From contig QKWP01000035.1 in assembly GCA_003550325.1 (NCBI GenBank), positions 27,374 to 91,373 on the forward strand: a stretch of DNA of 64,000 nucleotides, written 5' to 3'. Positions 44,500-55,737 of the stretch are shown one piece after another (position 1 is the first letter of the stretch; every line of letters starts with the position of its first letter). The DNA comes from Gigaspora rosea. Lineage: Eukaryota > Glomeromycota > Glomeromycetes > Diversisporales > Gigasporaceae. A program made the position numbers and the translations under genes. A model generated the notes under the pieces. The model searched no databases, was not told where the DNA came from, and worked only from the letters and a program-made list of their open reading frames with translations.

Positions 44500-46200
44500 T
44501 CATAATATTTTTAAAAATTTTTTATTTGAATTCTATAGATTTGTAAAATTAAAATAAAAAATTTTCATCAAATTTGGTTAAGAACTCATGGAGATATCTT
44601 TGATGAAAGTTCCTGTAAACAATTTCAATGCAGTTTCTTTGTAATAAGTTTTTTTGCTTTTTCAAAATAACCCACTGTTCGGTGATGATTTACAAAAAAT
44701 TTTACTATGCTAACTAAAAAATTTTATAACAAGACTTATAGCACATAACATTGACTAATAGAATCTCAAATTTCATAAAAAAATATTAAAAACTCATGAA
44801 GATATTAACGTTTTTGTAAATTTGGTCGCATACGTTTTCGCAAGTTTTTCCTTAAACTTCAAATGCTTCCAGAAGCACTTTCTTAAAATAAATCCTTCAA
44901 AACATGACTTAGTAAGTCGATAGAATAGGTATTCGAGAGTCTTCAATTAAAATTTAATCAAAAACAGATTAATATTGACAAAGTTACGTGTATGATAATT
45001 TTTCAATTTGCTTCCAGATTCAGGATTTTTTAAAATTTTCAATTTTGATGAAAACAGAAAAATCATCATCACAGGCTAGATTTTTACAAGTTCAAATAAA
45101 ACAAATTACTGTGCACTAATATAATCAATAGAGAATAGGCTACAATTTTGCTTTCTAAAATTTCAAGTTATTTGGTTAAATATTTATTCCATAATAGCTT
45201 TTTTTCATTTGGCACAGCTTCTTTATAATATATTTTATGGAAATAAAATATTTCATCAAAGATATCTCTACAAGTTCTTGACCAAATTTGATGAAAATTT
45301 TTTTATTTGAATTTTATGGATCCATAGAATTCAAATAAAAAACTTTTTATCGAATTTGATCAAGTGGTTGCAAAGATATATTTGATCAAAGTTTTAGAGA
45401 ATTTCAAAATGCGTATTACATGATAGATACGTTTAAATTTGTTGACAAAACTTTGATCAAAGATGTCTCTGCAACCACCTGATCAAATTTGATAAAAATT
45501 TTTTACTTATTCTACGGATCTATAAAATTTAAAAAAAAAAAATTTCATCAAATTTGATCAAGTGGTTGCAGAGATATCCTTGATCAAAGTTTTGTCAAAA
45601 ATTTAAACGTATCTGTCATGTGATATACGTTTTGAAATTCTCTAAAACTTTGATCAAAGATATCTCTGCAACCAACTAATCAAATTTGATGAAAATTTTT
45701 TTATTTGAATTCTATGGATCCATACAATTCAAATAAAAAAATTTTCATCAAATTTGATCAGGTGGTTGCAGAGATATCTTTGATCAAAGTTTTAGAGAGT
45801 TTCAAAACGTATATCACATGACAGATACGTTTAAATTTTTGACAAAACTTTGATCAAGGATATCTCTGCAACCACTTGATCAAATTTGATGAAAATTTTT
45901 TTATTTAAATTTTATGGATCCGTAGAATAAGTAAAAAAATTTTCATGAAATTTGATCAGGTGGTTGCAGAAATATCCTTGATCAAAGTTTTGTTAACAAA
46001 TTTAAGCATATCTGTCATGTGATACGCGTTTTGAAATTTACTAAAACTTTGATCAAGGATATCTCTGCAACCACCTGATCAAATTCGATGAAAATTTTTT
46101 TATTTAAATTCTATGATCCATAAAATTCAAATAAAAAAAGTTTCATCGAATTTGATTAGGTGGTTGCTAAGATACCGTTGCTCAAAGTTTTAGAAAATTT
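44500..46200. repeat. Array of AT-rich palindromes, ~200-bp spacing
   Basis: Hairpins centred on TCTATGGATCCATAGA-like cores lie near 44530, 45310, 45505, 45710, 45910 and 46110. Each core is flanked by TTTTATTTGAAT and ATTCAAATAAAA, then CATCAAATTTGATCA, then GGTTGCAGAGATATC and TTTGATCAAAGTTTTG. Consecutive units alternate orientation, so the array is a chain of inverted repeats. Spacers hold ACGTATCTGTCATGTGATA. No coding capacity. It shares its core grammar with 26940-28135. Confidence 0.8.
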
Positions 46201-46764
46201 TGGCGCAGCTTGTTTTTGATAGAAGTTTTGATTTTTTCTAAAACTTGAGTGAAGGTATCTTCAAAAGCAAATTTACATATTTTATATATTCAAAAGTGGG
46301 TTTTAACAGCTATTACAGTTTTAAAAAATTTGCTCTATATTTTTTTACTCGATACTAGATATTATAATTAAGTTTTTAGCAAATTACTATAAAATTTATA
46401 TGTAATAATCCAACTTTTAGCAAATTTACTTGATTTTAGGGGTAGCAAAAACATCTAAATTCATGCAGATCAGTTATAACCTATATGAGAGATGTCCGGG
46501 TCCTGTTAGGATTAAAAGATAAAGTGTGCTTAAGTTAGATAGTAGCAATAGGTTATATAAGAGTATTATATGTATTATTATAAATAAATATGAAATAAAG
46601 GAAATTCTTTATAATATAATATAAATACATACCGTAACTTCATTAAAATTTATCTACCCTAACTACTAACACTCCACTAACCGATTTATAGAAAAATAAT
46701 AAAACTTGTATATTGTGTGACTTTCATATAAGTAAAAATAAAATACAGAAATATGTCGGTATAG

Positions 46765-46851
46765 TAGTATGGATATGTATATCAGTGATCAAATTAAATA
46801 TTTTTTAAAAACAAATATTTGATTTGATCACTGATATACATACCCATACTG
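46765..46851. repeat. 87-bp near-perfect palindrome (TAGTATGGATATGTATATCA)
   Basis: Left arm TAGTATGGATATGTATATCA and right arm inverted CAGTATGGGTATGTATATCA. Ends fit the YARNG pattern, but no target duplication is clear. Confidence 0.7.
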
Positions 46852-46880
46852 ATATTTTTTCATCTACTATACGATAATTT

Positions 46881-47012
46881 ATAGTTATTGTATGAGTTGT
46901 AGTGAATAACCCATTACATATACAAGTTTATATTCTGTGCCGAAGGAATGGGATTTAAATATAAGCCCATATATGTAATGGGCTATTCACTACAACCTAT
47001 ACAATAACTATT
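46881..47012. repeat. 132-bp inverted repeat (TAGTTATTGTATGAGTTGTA)
   Basis: Arms of about 42 bp (TAGTTATTGTATGAGTTGTA versus inverted TAGTTATTGTATAGGTTGTA) around a short spacer. Probably another MITE. Confidence 0.7.
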
Positions 47013-47230
47013 TTAAAGCACGGCCAATAAGCAATAACTTATAAAAATTACTGGGTAATTTTACTTAGTCGATTATGAGTATGGTCAGAGATCAGATTGC
47101 ACAAACCCTTCTGATTAATTGTTGATTCAGAAAAATAGATCACATGACTTTTGCTTCCTCTGATTGGTTAATAGGCCAGAAATATATAAGTTATATATTT
47201 ACAGCCAGAGATTTTTAGAAAATCCCTTAA

Positions 47231-47950
47231 TTAAAATTAATAAATTACTAAATATAGTAATTTTAAAGTTTATATAAGGCCATATAAACTTAATTTTTTA
47301 GTTTTTATAACCTGATCAGATCATATTTTGAAAATTTTTTGAAAAAAATTTTTTATATGTTTTAATAGCCGGGTGGAATTTTAAAAAATTTTTTTAAAAA
47401 ATTTTATAAAATTTAAAATTTTTTATATATAAACTTTTAAATAAAGTCAAATGAGCAGGTCATTACTTTATTTATAGTATTTCATTATTTAATACTATAA
47501 TGCCAGGTTATTATTTTTTAAAATTAAAATTTAAATTTTATAATTTAAAAAAGGATTTATTTATATGTACTCTAAGGTACATGTACTCTATCACGTGAAT
47601 TTAATTTTATACTGCATGTTTAAATTTTGTGTAACAATTATAACAATCAAATTATATACGTATGTACATATGTTCTAATGTAATTTTATAAGTCAATATA
47701 TATATACAACAAAAATCCAAAACCAAGCTTATACAAGTGATACTAAGTTATATATATGAAACTCTCATCCCAAAGCTTAATATAATGAAATTGACCCTAA
47801 CCCTAACCTTTAGGACCCATAGTTATTTTAGGTCTTATGATTTGGTGCCATTCCACAAAATATACACAGCATTTATAGAAGTTTGTTTGTACATGTTTTA
47901 ATATCATACCACTTCTAACTACCCAATCCTTAACCCTAACCTTAACCTTA
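47231..47950. other. AT-rich spacer, no gene seen
   Basis: Contains CCCTAACCCTAACC (47794-47807) and similar short stretches near 47925-47945. They are far too short to be telomeric. Confidence 0.4.
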
Positions 47951-47958
47951 TATCTAAC

Positions 47959-48197
47959 TAGTGATGCCACTGAAATTGATTTTTGAAAAAGGCCTATTTC
48001 GTCTTTATTAGAGAAAATTAAAATTTTTTATAAAGAAGAGCAAATATAATTTATATAAATATGTTCCTTATAATTTCGTCTATTCAAAAAAAGTATTAAA
48101 TAATTTTGTCTTTTAAATAAAATAGATCAAAAACAATTTTGTCTTTAAATTTTAATTTCGGGTTTTAGAACCCGAAATGCTTTCGTCCTCATGTATA
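47959..48197 (+). mobile_element. TAGTGATGCC-type MITE, copy 2 (TSD TATCTAAC)
   Basis: 239 bp, starts TAGTGATGCCACTG, ends CTCATGTATA. Perfect TATCTAAC duplication at 47951-47958 and 48198-48205. Confidence 0.9.
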
Positions 48198-48205
48198 TAT
48201 CTAAC

Positions 48206-49553
48206 TAAAAACCAAACCCTAAACCTATTCTAAAACTCATTTCTACCCACCTGCCTATAAAAAAATCCATCCAGATATGGTCTATAAACGGCCAAAAAAA
48301 CAAAAATGGGTTTGCATGTATGAGTTCCTTGTTGGCATGACTAAAATGGGCCGAATTGGACTGTCTGCTCAGACATTTTGGACCATTAATGGACTGGGTT
48401 TTTTTGCACTTTACTAAGCCAAAATTCACAGGTCGAGGCACATATAAGTTCACATGCATATATTTTTTACAAGTTCAAGAATGAATTCGATTTAGTTAGA
48501 GTATGATATTATTGCAAAAAGGGTGGTAACAAATATATCTATAGTAAAATTTTGCAAGGAATTTTTTAGTTAAAAATTAAAGAGCATTTCTATAGACAAG
48601 ATTTTGAAATACAACCGATTTTTTAAAAAAGTTGCTTGTTTTTGAATTTTCACATTACACCTAATTCGGCGATTTTATCAGCCATACGAAATACACGTGC
48701 CATATAATATGTGTACCTCCAACTTATGAGCCTATACGTGTCACTCTAAATATGTGTCACTCTAAATACGTGTCACTTTAAATACATGCCACTTTGTATA
48801 AAAATCTTACACGTGCTATTCTGGATATACACAACGTCCTATACGTATTCCGTTTGGCATACATATATGTGCCATAGTATGTGTTATTACAGACATCGTC
48901 AAGCTAAACTGTAGCACTGCCCAGTTCACTTTTTTCATAGGGATGATTACATTTTTGGTCTAGACTTATTCACATTAATAATTTTATTTAAGATCACAAT
49001 CAAAACATAAATACTTATAGTTGTAATATCCTTCAAATCATTTTGTTTGTATTGCACTCATTCAGCTTGTACTGATATATAAAAATCGGTTACTAATCAA
49101 AAACAGCAAAACAAGATCAAAAATCAAAAACCTGAACACTTACCAGAACTAATATTCTTAAGATCGTTTCATCACATTAATCAGTTATTCAATCTGTACC
49201 GACATGTATGAAGTTCAGTTATTTATCATTGGAATAAAAATAGTGCAACAAAAAAATGAAAAATGTTATGTAGAACTACAAACTTTCACAGACTAAACTC
49301 GGCACAGGACAAGCAAAATCTACGTTCTCGAAAATGTGATAATGACATGATATGTCACTACCATAAGCAACAAAATCAACTTTTACAGTAAAATTGGTAA
49401 CAACAGCATCTATGCAACAATATAGAATTACCCAAATAATGACGGCCACCCAAACGACAAAAATCCACAATTACAAGAACACCTAAATAGCGACAACACC
49501 TACATGATGATATAAATCAACTAATCCCAGTGATGTCGACACATTCATAAGCA
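48206..49553. other. Spacer with dispersed and degenerate repeats
   Basis: A member of the TATAGTAAAATTTTGCAAGG family spans about 48537-48690. The 84-codon frame at 48205-48459 has no recognised similarity. The part 49250-49550 has loosely repeated CAAC-rich words. No gene is supported. Confidence 0.45.
48737..48800 (+). repeat. 16-bp tandem repeat, four copies
   Basis: GTGTCACTCTAAATAT-type units, the last one diverged. Confidence 0.85.
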
Positions 49554-49588
49554 CCTAAGGTTATGGTAGGTGGTACAGTAAAATTTTA

Positions 49589-49992
49589 GGGCATGCCCCC
49601 GAACCAAGGCATGCCCCTTTTATCACATTTTACTTATTTGCGCAGGTAACACAACCCAAAAAAGAAAAATCTGATTTTGTAAAAAAACTAAGTGCGTGAA
49701 ATAAAATTTAGGGTTAGGGTCTTAACGTTAGAGGCTATAAGGTTAGAGTAATATTTAATAAAAGTAAAATTTCATTCCCGTCATTTTTAATTAGTGCGCC
49801 AAGATCGATCTAAACATTAGTTTTTGCGTATTTTCGCTTTTTTCTTCTTTTACGCATGTTCGAATTCTTCGTCGGGCTGATCCGGAATAGTCAAAATTTG
49901 CACTCTCTGATTGGCTATTTCCTCTCCAGGAGCTTGTATTACTCGCGCAAATAAGTGAATGCCTCTTATCGTGCCCCGGGGCATGCCCCTAG
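49589..49992. mobile_element. Probable TIR element in the hAT left subterminal region
   Basis: TTAGGGCATGCCCCCGAACC at the left and, inverted from the right, TAGGGGCATGCCCCGGGGCA face each other, with further inverted TTTACTTATTTGCGC. The interior 49805-49915 resembles 22890-23035. No clear target duplication, so it may instead be part of the hAT ends. Confidence 0.5.
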
Positions 49993-49999
49993 TATATAA

Positions 50000-50759
50000 A
50001 TCATGCTTATGTAATATGATTACGACAGTTTTTTTTTGCAGTACATTGAAAATTGTACTAAATATAAGTAGCTTTCTTTTATTTGAGCCAAATTGATAGC
50101 TTTTATTCGGTCATATATATGGTATAAAACTTTAAAGCATGCATTTATATATAAATTGTGCTTATATAACAGGAGTTTATTGCAGTACTTAACTTCCGTA
50201 TATGCCAAATAAAAGCTACCAAAAATTTAGCGAAGTTTTAAAAGTTACTATTTAAAAAAAGTTTTTTTAACGTTGATATTAGGTTTTTCAAATATACTTT
50301 TTTTTTTTCAACAAAATCCGTGTTTGGCTTTTGTTGAAAAAAAAAGCTAAGTACATTTGAAAATACTGTACCTATTATTCGATCATATGCAATATAACAT
50401 ACAGATAAGTCTCGAAAATAATTTTTTTATTTTATTTTAAATACTTTATGATATATATTTAAAATTATAAATTTTTTATTTAATATATTTTTTAGCTCTG
50501 AAAAATAATATCATCGACAGACCATTCACTTTCATTTAGATCAGAGTTAACCTGAGGTAAATCTTCAACTTCTTGCTCTCTTTCAAATGCCGTAAAATCA
50601 AAAAATTCTTCCATAATAGACAACTCGTTCTGTTCTGTTATAACTTCTAGCTCTTCTTCAAGCTCAAAGAAATATCAATACTTTCATCATCGTAGGATGA
50701 GGGTTCAGGTATTGCTTTTTTTAATTTATTGTTAATATTTGGTACAGTTTTTTGAGTTC
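50000..50759. other. 3' part of the hAT element, no recognised coding
   Basis: AT-rich DNA. The stretch 50500-50720 reads on the minus strand as acidic Glu/Ser-rich codons that may be the degraded C-terminal tail of the transposase. Confidence 0.4.
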
Positions 50760-51204
50760 ATTTCTAAGCTGACCAATTATTGAAGATTTTCAGGCATTAG
50801 CTTATTTCTTATTTTGTTTTAACTAGGCCAAGCATTGAGAAAAGCTGTTCACAGCTAGCACCATAAGGGACAATGGCAAGAAGTTTCATCACAAAATGAC
50901 GTAAAAGAGGTGCACTTTCTTTAAATTCAGCCTAAAATGATCGTAGAGATTGTGTGGAACTTGGAAGAGAATTGTTATCAAATGGAGGATCGTTATTCTT
51001 ATAATTAATTAATTATTTGTATAAAAGACTTGCTTCTTTTTTTTTGAAGCCCCATGCCCAAGCTAATTCAATTATGGCACGGATAATTGCTTCTTCATTC
51101 ATTTTTCTAGATATAGCCAACTGTTTGTGGGCTGGCGAGAGGAAGAGTGCAACAAAGTAAATATCATAATCAAACTTTTTTGCACGTTTGCTTATAATAG
51201 AAAG

Positions 51205-51456
51205 CAGTGTTGTCACTTGAACATGTCTATACTATGTTTTTTGTCCAACGTTCAAGATTGTCCAAAATCGTTCAAGCCTATGTCCCATGTTTAACTAATC
51301 AATAAAGTAATTTAAAAAATATATAATTATATATTTTTTTAGGTGCTGGACTCATTGGTGAAAAATTTAAAATAGATTATCTTAATAAAATTTTAAGTAA
51401 TTTTAATTTGAAAAAAATGTCCAAAATGTCCAAAAAACGTCCAAGTGACAACACTG
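51205..51456. mobile_element. hAT-like MITE nested in the hAT gene (TSD ATAGAAAG)
   Basis: Perfect 15-bp TIR CAGTGTTGTCACTTG, perfect 8-bp duplication ATAGAAAG at 51197-51204 and 51457-51464. Interior words GTCCAACGTTCAAGATTGTCC recur. 252 bp. Confidence 0.95.
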
Positions 51457-52247
51457 ATAGAAAGGGCATGGGCTTTAAAATTGGTAAGAGAAATCTCAAG
51501 TTGAGATATTTGATGGTGGATATAAATAAACTCTTTGAAAACATTAGCAAGAGTAGAATCATTTGATTCTAGTCGACCAATAGCGTCAACGACTGGCTTG
51601 ATTACTCTTGCCAAAACATCATTTGTAGCAAAGTGATACTTATTACGGATAAGATTTTTAACAGTAGTATTTTCAATTTTAGGATATTTCGAAACTGATG
51701 TTTCATTTAGTGAAAGACAGTGCTGAAAACCTTGTTCGTAAGTTGATACTCCCAAACAAATTTTAGTGAGCGAATACCACCTTGTCTCGCAAAATGTGGA
51801 TAAGAAATGCTTGATATTACAATCCTTCTGCCAATTTTTCAATTCTCTACACCAGATATGCGATGAAGTAAAAAAGTTAACGATTTTTTGATTAGTTTTA
51901 CATACTGGGGCAATACTAGGAAATCCAAATCTGGCAATATCATTAACAATTAAGTTAAAGACATGCAAATAGCAACGAATCGGGATAATATTAGAGTTTT
52001 TTTCCTAAATTATTAAGTTTTACAATCACGATTAGTTATGATACAAGCTGTAATAGTTTTAATATTTTTAATATATTTATACTTACATGAATTAGTCTTC
52101 TCATTTTGTCCATATTTGAAGGGTTGTCAGTGACACAGGCAATAACGGATGATGTTTGGATGCCATTCGTAGATAAAACTTCCATTATTTTATTTTTAAG
52201 AAATTCTGCAGTATAGCGATATGCAGATAAATCTTGAATATCCAGCA

Positions 52248-52486
52248 TAGTGATGCCACCGAAATTGATTTTTGAAAAAAGTCTATTTCGTCTTCATTAG
52301 AGAAAATTAAAATTTTTTATAAGGAAAAGCAAATAAAATTTATATAGATATGTTTCTTATAATTTTGTCTATTCAAAAAAAATATCAAATAATTTCGTCT
52401 TTCAAGTAAAATAGGTCAAAAACAATTTTGTCTTCATATTTTAATTTCGGGTTTTAGAACCCGAAATGCTTTTGTCCTCATGTATA
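52248..52486 (+). mobile_element. TAGTGATGCC-type MITE, copy 3, nested in the hAT gene (TSD ATCCAGCA)
   Basis: 239 bp, same ends as 47959-48197. Perfect ATCCAGCA duplication at 52240-52247 and 52487-52494. Confidence 0.92.
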
Positions 52487-53570
52487 ATCCAGCAAAACTC
52501 TTGACGTTCTTTAAGGGCCATAAATGCATAGATCGAGTTTCCTGAACTATCAGTCCACCCATCAAGAGAAATTGTAAGGTCTGTAAAAGTAGGAAAGGTA
52601 GTTAACTTTTCTAACGTATGGTTAGAGAACATCTTGGTTAAAAGACACCCCTTGATCATATTTCGAGAAGGAGGATGGTAAGAAGGATTTAACTCATTAA
52701 GAAAGTCTTGAAAATACAGGTTCTCGACAAGGTAAAAGGAATAATTTCCATAAATTATAGCTTTTAGAAGTTTTTGATGGAGTTTTTTGGACTGTACCTG
52801 TGATAAAGATGATGCAAACCATTTAATAATAGTTTCTTGATGAGAATTGGATATAGATGATTCTGACATGTTATCATCTTCTTAGACAGTTGGATTGACT
52901 GGAATATCTTCTTCTTCACGGGTGCACTTATGAGATGAAGAACTTTCTTCAGCAACTTTATGAAGGTAGGTGGTTTTTTTAGCGATGTTCCAATCCGTAC
53001 ACCAAAATAACATGCTGATAAAGCTTTTCAGATTTACCACTTAGTTCAACTAAACAATATTTGCATTTTGCAGTGTATCTATTTCCTCCTACTTTATTTT
53101 CAGAACGAAAAAAACCAGACCAACGAAGACATTGGGTTGGAAAGGGCATAGTAAAACCTATGGGGGGCTTGCATCGTGATATTATTAACTTTTATTTAAT
53201 GATTTTTTAGGTTGTGAATAAAATGCAATCTGAAGTTCAGATAAGTTGTTTTTATTTAAGATAAAAATTTGAGCCATTCAAATTCTGCCTCTACAAAAGT
53301 CTTTTTACATGCGTTTTTATTTTTATTTTTTTTTTTTTTAAATGTTAAAGGTGAGACCTTGCTTTTATCTTTATTAAATTTAATAGAAACTTTTTACAAT
53401 ACTGAAAGAAATTTCATTTTTTTAAATCTAATGCTAAGAATAAAAACTCAGACATATATCCAAGTAAACCTAAATACTTATCTGCGGCATAAACCTACAT
53501 GCATTTTTATACAATTTGTGTTTACTAATATTTGTCTAGATTTTTATTCTATTCGATCAAGAACATTTTC

Positions 53571-53695
53571 AAGTGATGCATAACGATTTTATGCATAACG
53601 AATTATGCATAACGATCTTATGCGTAATGAATTATGCATAACGATCTTATGCATAACAAATTATGTATAACAAATTATGCATAACGATCATACTT
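53571..53695 (+). repeat. ~16-bp tandem repeat (TTATGCATAACGA)
   Basis: Seven or eight TTATGCATAACGAWC-type units near the 5' side of the hAT element. They may be subterminal transposase-binding repeats. Each contains the palindrome TTATGCATAA. Confidence 0.75.
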
Positions 53696-53699
53696 AACG

Positions 53700-54350
53700 A
53701 TAAAACTGAATAAATCATTACAGGTGGGCATATAGTAATAATACGAATAAGCTAGGGCATCTCTGTGAAAAGTTTCATCGGTATCACATGGCTCACATGC
53801 CAACCGCGAACTTCCGAATCGTCAGATTCGACAATGCATATCTTGAAGATTATTTTACATTATAGCAGTGCAATGTTATGGTAAAGGGATTACGGTCCCA
53901 AATTAGATTTATGAACGTGGAAACATGGTACTAATCATGCAACAACTACAACAAACTTTGCAAAAAAAAAGCCAAGTGGAACAATCCTGCACTATAATGC
54001 ACCTAATATTGCCATCAAAATCAGATAAAGCTAAACGTGATTGCAAAATAGTAAAATAAAAACCATAAATACAATAAGATTTGTAAACTTTTTTATTGCA
54101 ATAAAAAAATATAACTAATAATATGCGAGTTAATAAAATATTTGTTTTAATAATTTATAAAACCACAAGATAAATTTATGCATATTATTAAAAATAAACT
54201 TAAGTAGCGATATTTTAATTTTGTTTCTCATATCAACCAATAATATTCACGACGATCTTCTCTGTGATCACATGATAGGTGCATGCCCTTCGGCCTAAAG
54301 GCATGCCCTAGGGGCATGCACTTAGGGGCATGCCTATGCACCCATGCCAC
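53700..54350. other. 5' part of the hAT element, no gene
   Basis: Non-coding except for the GCATGCCC cluster at 54282-54345. Confidence 0.4.
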
Positions 54351-54366
54351 CTACCCTACCTAAGGT

Positions 54367-55641
54367 ATAGCTAGCAAAAAAAAAAAAACAATGATCAAAT
54401 GATAATCATTGTTTATATATCAAATGATTAAATTATGTTTCATGGGATCTAGGGTACAAAAAATTTTAGTATACCCTTAGGGTACATATATATTAATTCT
54501 TTAAAAAATTTTAAAAATTTTTATATAAAAGTTTGTCTATCAGGTCTTTTTTTTTTTTATGTTATGAGAACCAAAAAATTAATTTTATATAGCCTAAAAT
54601 AAATCAGAGTATAAATTTAAAAAGATTTGGTATAGCTAAGAAAATTACAAGATAAAAGCATATAAAAAAAAAAAAAATCAAATATAGAGTTTCTATTTTA
54701 AAAATATAAATAAAATCTTGTTAACAATAGATAGTAAATACTTGTACAGATCCAATTTATACAAAGATACTTTTTGTAAGAAGCATAAAATTAAAAAAAA
54801 ATTTTTGAACACTTGGTAGCTTGTAATAGAAATACTTAATGATAGATATATAAACAGAAGAAATAATTGTTTAAGACATATAGGGGGAGTTAGTAAAAAA
54901 GGAACAAATTTATTATATAAATTTGTTCCTTTTCTACTAACTCCCTTATATGAGAGAATTTGATAATAGTTCAAAGACAATAATATCAAAAAAGCAACTA
55001 AAAGAAGTACAAAGACAAAGAAAAAAATAATAACAGACAATACAAATTGCAAGAGGATTAATAAAACTTAAATAAGTAAACAATTGCAAAAGTATAGATT
55101 ATCCAATAATAGAATAGATAAAATTTGTGCAATTTATACAAGATTGGCTTTAATTTTTTTAAAATAAAATATAGAATTTCTAATACAAGATAGTTTCTAA
55201 TTGGGAGTTTTTATAAAAGAAAAAAAATATAAAAAGAAAATAAAAGCAAAAAAAGATATGACCCTGTTGTTACACAGTTTCAAAAGATGTTGCCCACTTA
55301 CTAACCTGCATTGCCAACTATCAAAACTTCTCAAGAGAGATAATGTGAATATCATATGAATATCCGAAGACCTTCAAATTCAACTTACACAACCAGAAAC
55401 CTTTATACAAGCCTTCAAGAACTTACACATAACAAGAAAAGTTCTTCTTGGACTTATAACCAACTATATATTAGCTCTCTTTGCGACAAAAAAACAAAAA
55501 ATGAAATTTGCTCCATTAGTATATTATCTCATTACAAAATACATCTATAAAGAAATCTGGGTTCCATCCAGAATAACTTAGCACTCCTCTGTTCTCACCA
55601 CTCTACTTGCACTATCTTCTTCTAAACTTTCACCTACACTA
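54367..55641. other. AT-rich spacer, no gene seen
   Basis: Frames at 54693-55052 and 55356-55550 are low-complexity and match nothing I know. GATCTAGGGTACAAAAAATT and TATACCCTTAGGGTAC around 54450-54490 form a short inverted pair. Confidence 0.4.
54879..54950. repeat. 72-bp minimal palindrome of the GTCAGTAGAAAAGGGAC family
   Basis: TATAGGGGGAGTTAGTAAAA on the left and the inverted TATAAGGGAGTTAGTAGAAA on the right meet at a TTTATTATATAAA centre. These are essentially the TIRs of the 21336/31454 family with nothing between them. Confidence 0.8.
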
Positions 55642-55737
55642 CAGTGCCTGCCGTAAGGATCTGACCCTTGTAACATGAAAGAAGCAAGATAAAACAATTT
55701 TTTTTTTTATTAAAAAATACATGATTCGTTTAGACGA

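Larger units (their letters stand above)
41018..46504. mobile_element. Middle-level TIR element with perfect 8-bp TSD (GTTAGGAT)
   Basis: Ends AGGACCTGGACATCTCT and, inverted, AGGACCCGGACATCTCT. GTTAGGAT is immediately outside both (41010-41017, 46505-46512). It contains the pogo element 41394-44293 and the palindrome array 44500-46200. Without the pogo insertion it would be about 2.6 kb. The AGGACC ends relate it to 18401-19754 and 55952-56132. Confidence 0.8.
40007..47226. mobile_element. Outer TIR element flanked by TTAA, carrying two nested insertions
   Basis: Ends GGGCTTTTTTAAATATCTCT and, inverted, GGGATTTTCTAAAAATCTCT, with inverted similarity continuing about 200 bp through CAATCAAAGAACAG and TCATATGATT-type words. 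TTAA sits immediately outside both ends (40003-40006, 47227-47230), the target used by piggyBac and Kolobok elements. The body outside the nested insertions (40007-41017 and 46505-47226) has no recognised transposase; frames at 40388-40894 are not supported. A partial relative starts at 20641. Confidence 0.65.
50760..53149 (-). pseudogene. hAT transposase (BED finger, RNase H-like core, hAT C-terminal), inactivated
   Basis: ATG at 53149 opens a BED-type zinc finger (CKYC ... YQH, to a stop at 52979). Homology continues through 52441-52869 with LTISLDGWTDSSGN (first catalytic Asp region). Then 52036-52248 has IACVTDNPSNMDKMRR, after a lost T near RQEF. A clean intron (52005-52086, GTAAGT...TTTAG) joins to RCYLHVFNLIVNDIARFGFP, then CETRWYS. 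The C-terminal hAT motif VPYGASCEQLFSMLG lies at about 50835-50880. In-frame stops occur near 52979, 52884, 51025 and 50915. Two MITEs interrupt it (51205-51456, 52248-52486); removing the first with one TSD copy restores the frame locally. Dead element. Confidence 0.85.
49562..54358 (-). mobile_element. Complete hAT transposon with perfect 8-bp TSD (CCTAAGGT)
   Basis: Left end TATGGTAGGTGG and right end inverted TAGGGTAGGTGG (11 of 12 identical). CCTAAGGT lies immediately outside both (49554-49561, 54359-54366). Length 4797 bp, including two nested MITEs in the coding region and probably a third in the left subterminal region (about 49589-49992). GCATGCCC words cluster near both ends. The transposase reads on the minus strand from 53149 to about 50760. 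Confidence 0.85.

Noticed and set aside
47790..47960. CCCTAACCCTAACC and other TTAGGG-like stretches (also near 28300, 49715 and 57595) as telomere remnants
   Set aside because: Only two or three units each, embedded in ordinary repeat or MITE sequence.
48205..48459. 84-codon frame MHVNLYVPRP... as a gene
   Set aside because: No recognised domain, lies between repeats, no splice context or start context of note.
53700..54350. Extra transposase exon upstream of the BED finger in the hAT element
   Set aside because: No open frame with BED or coiled-coil character; only subterminal repeats.
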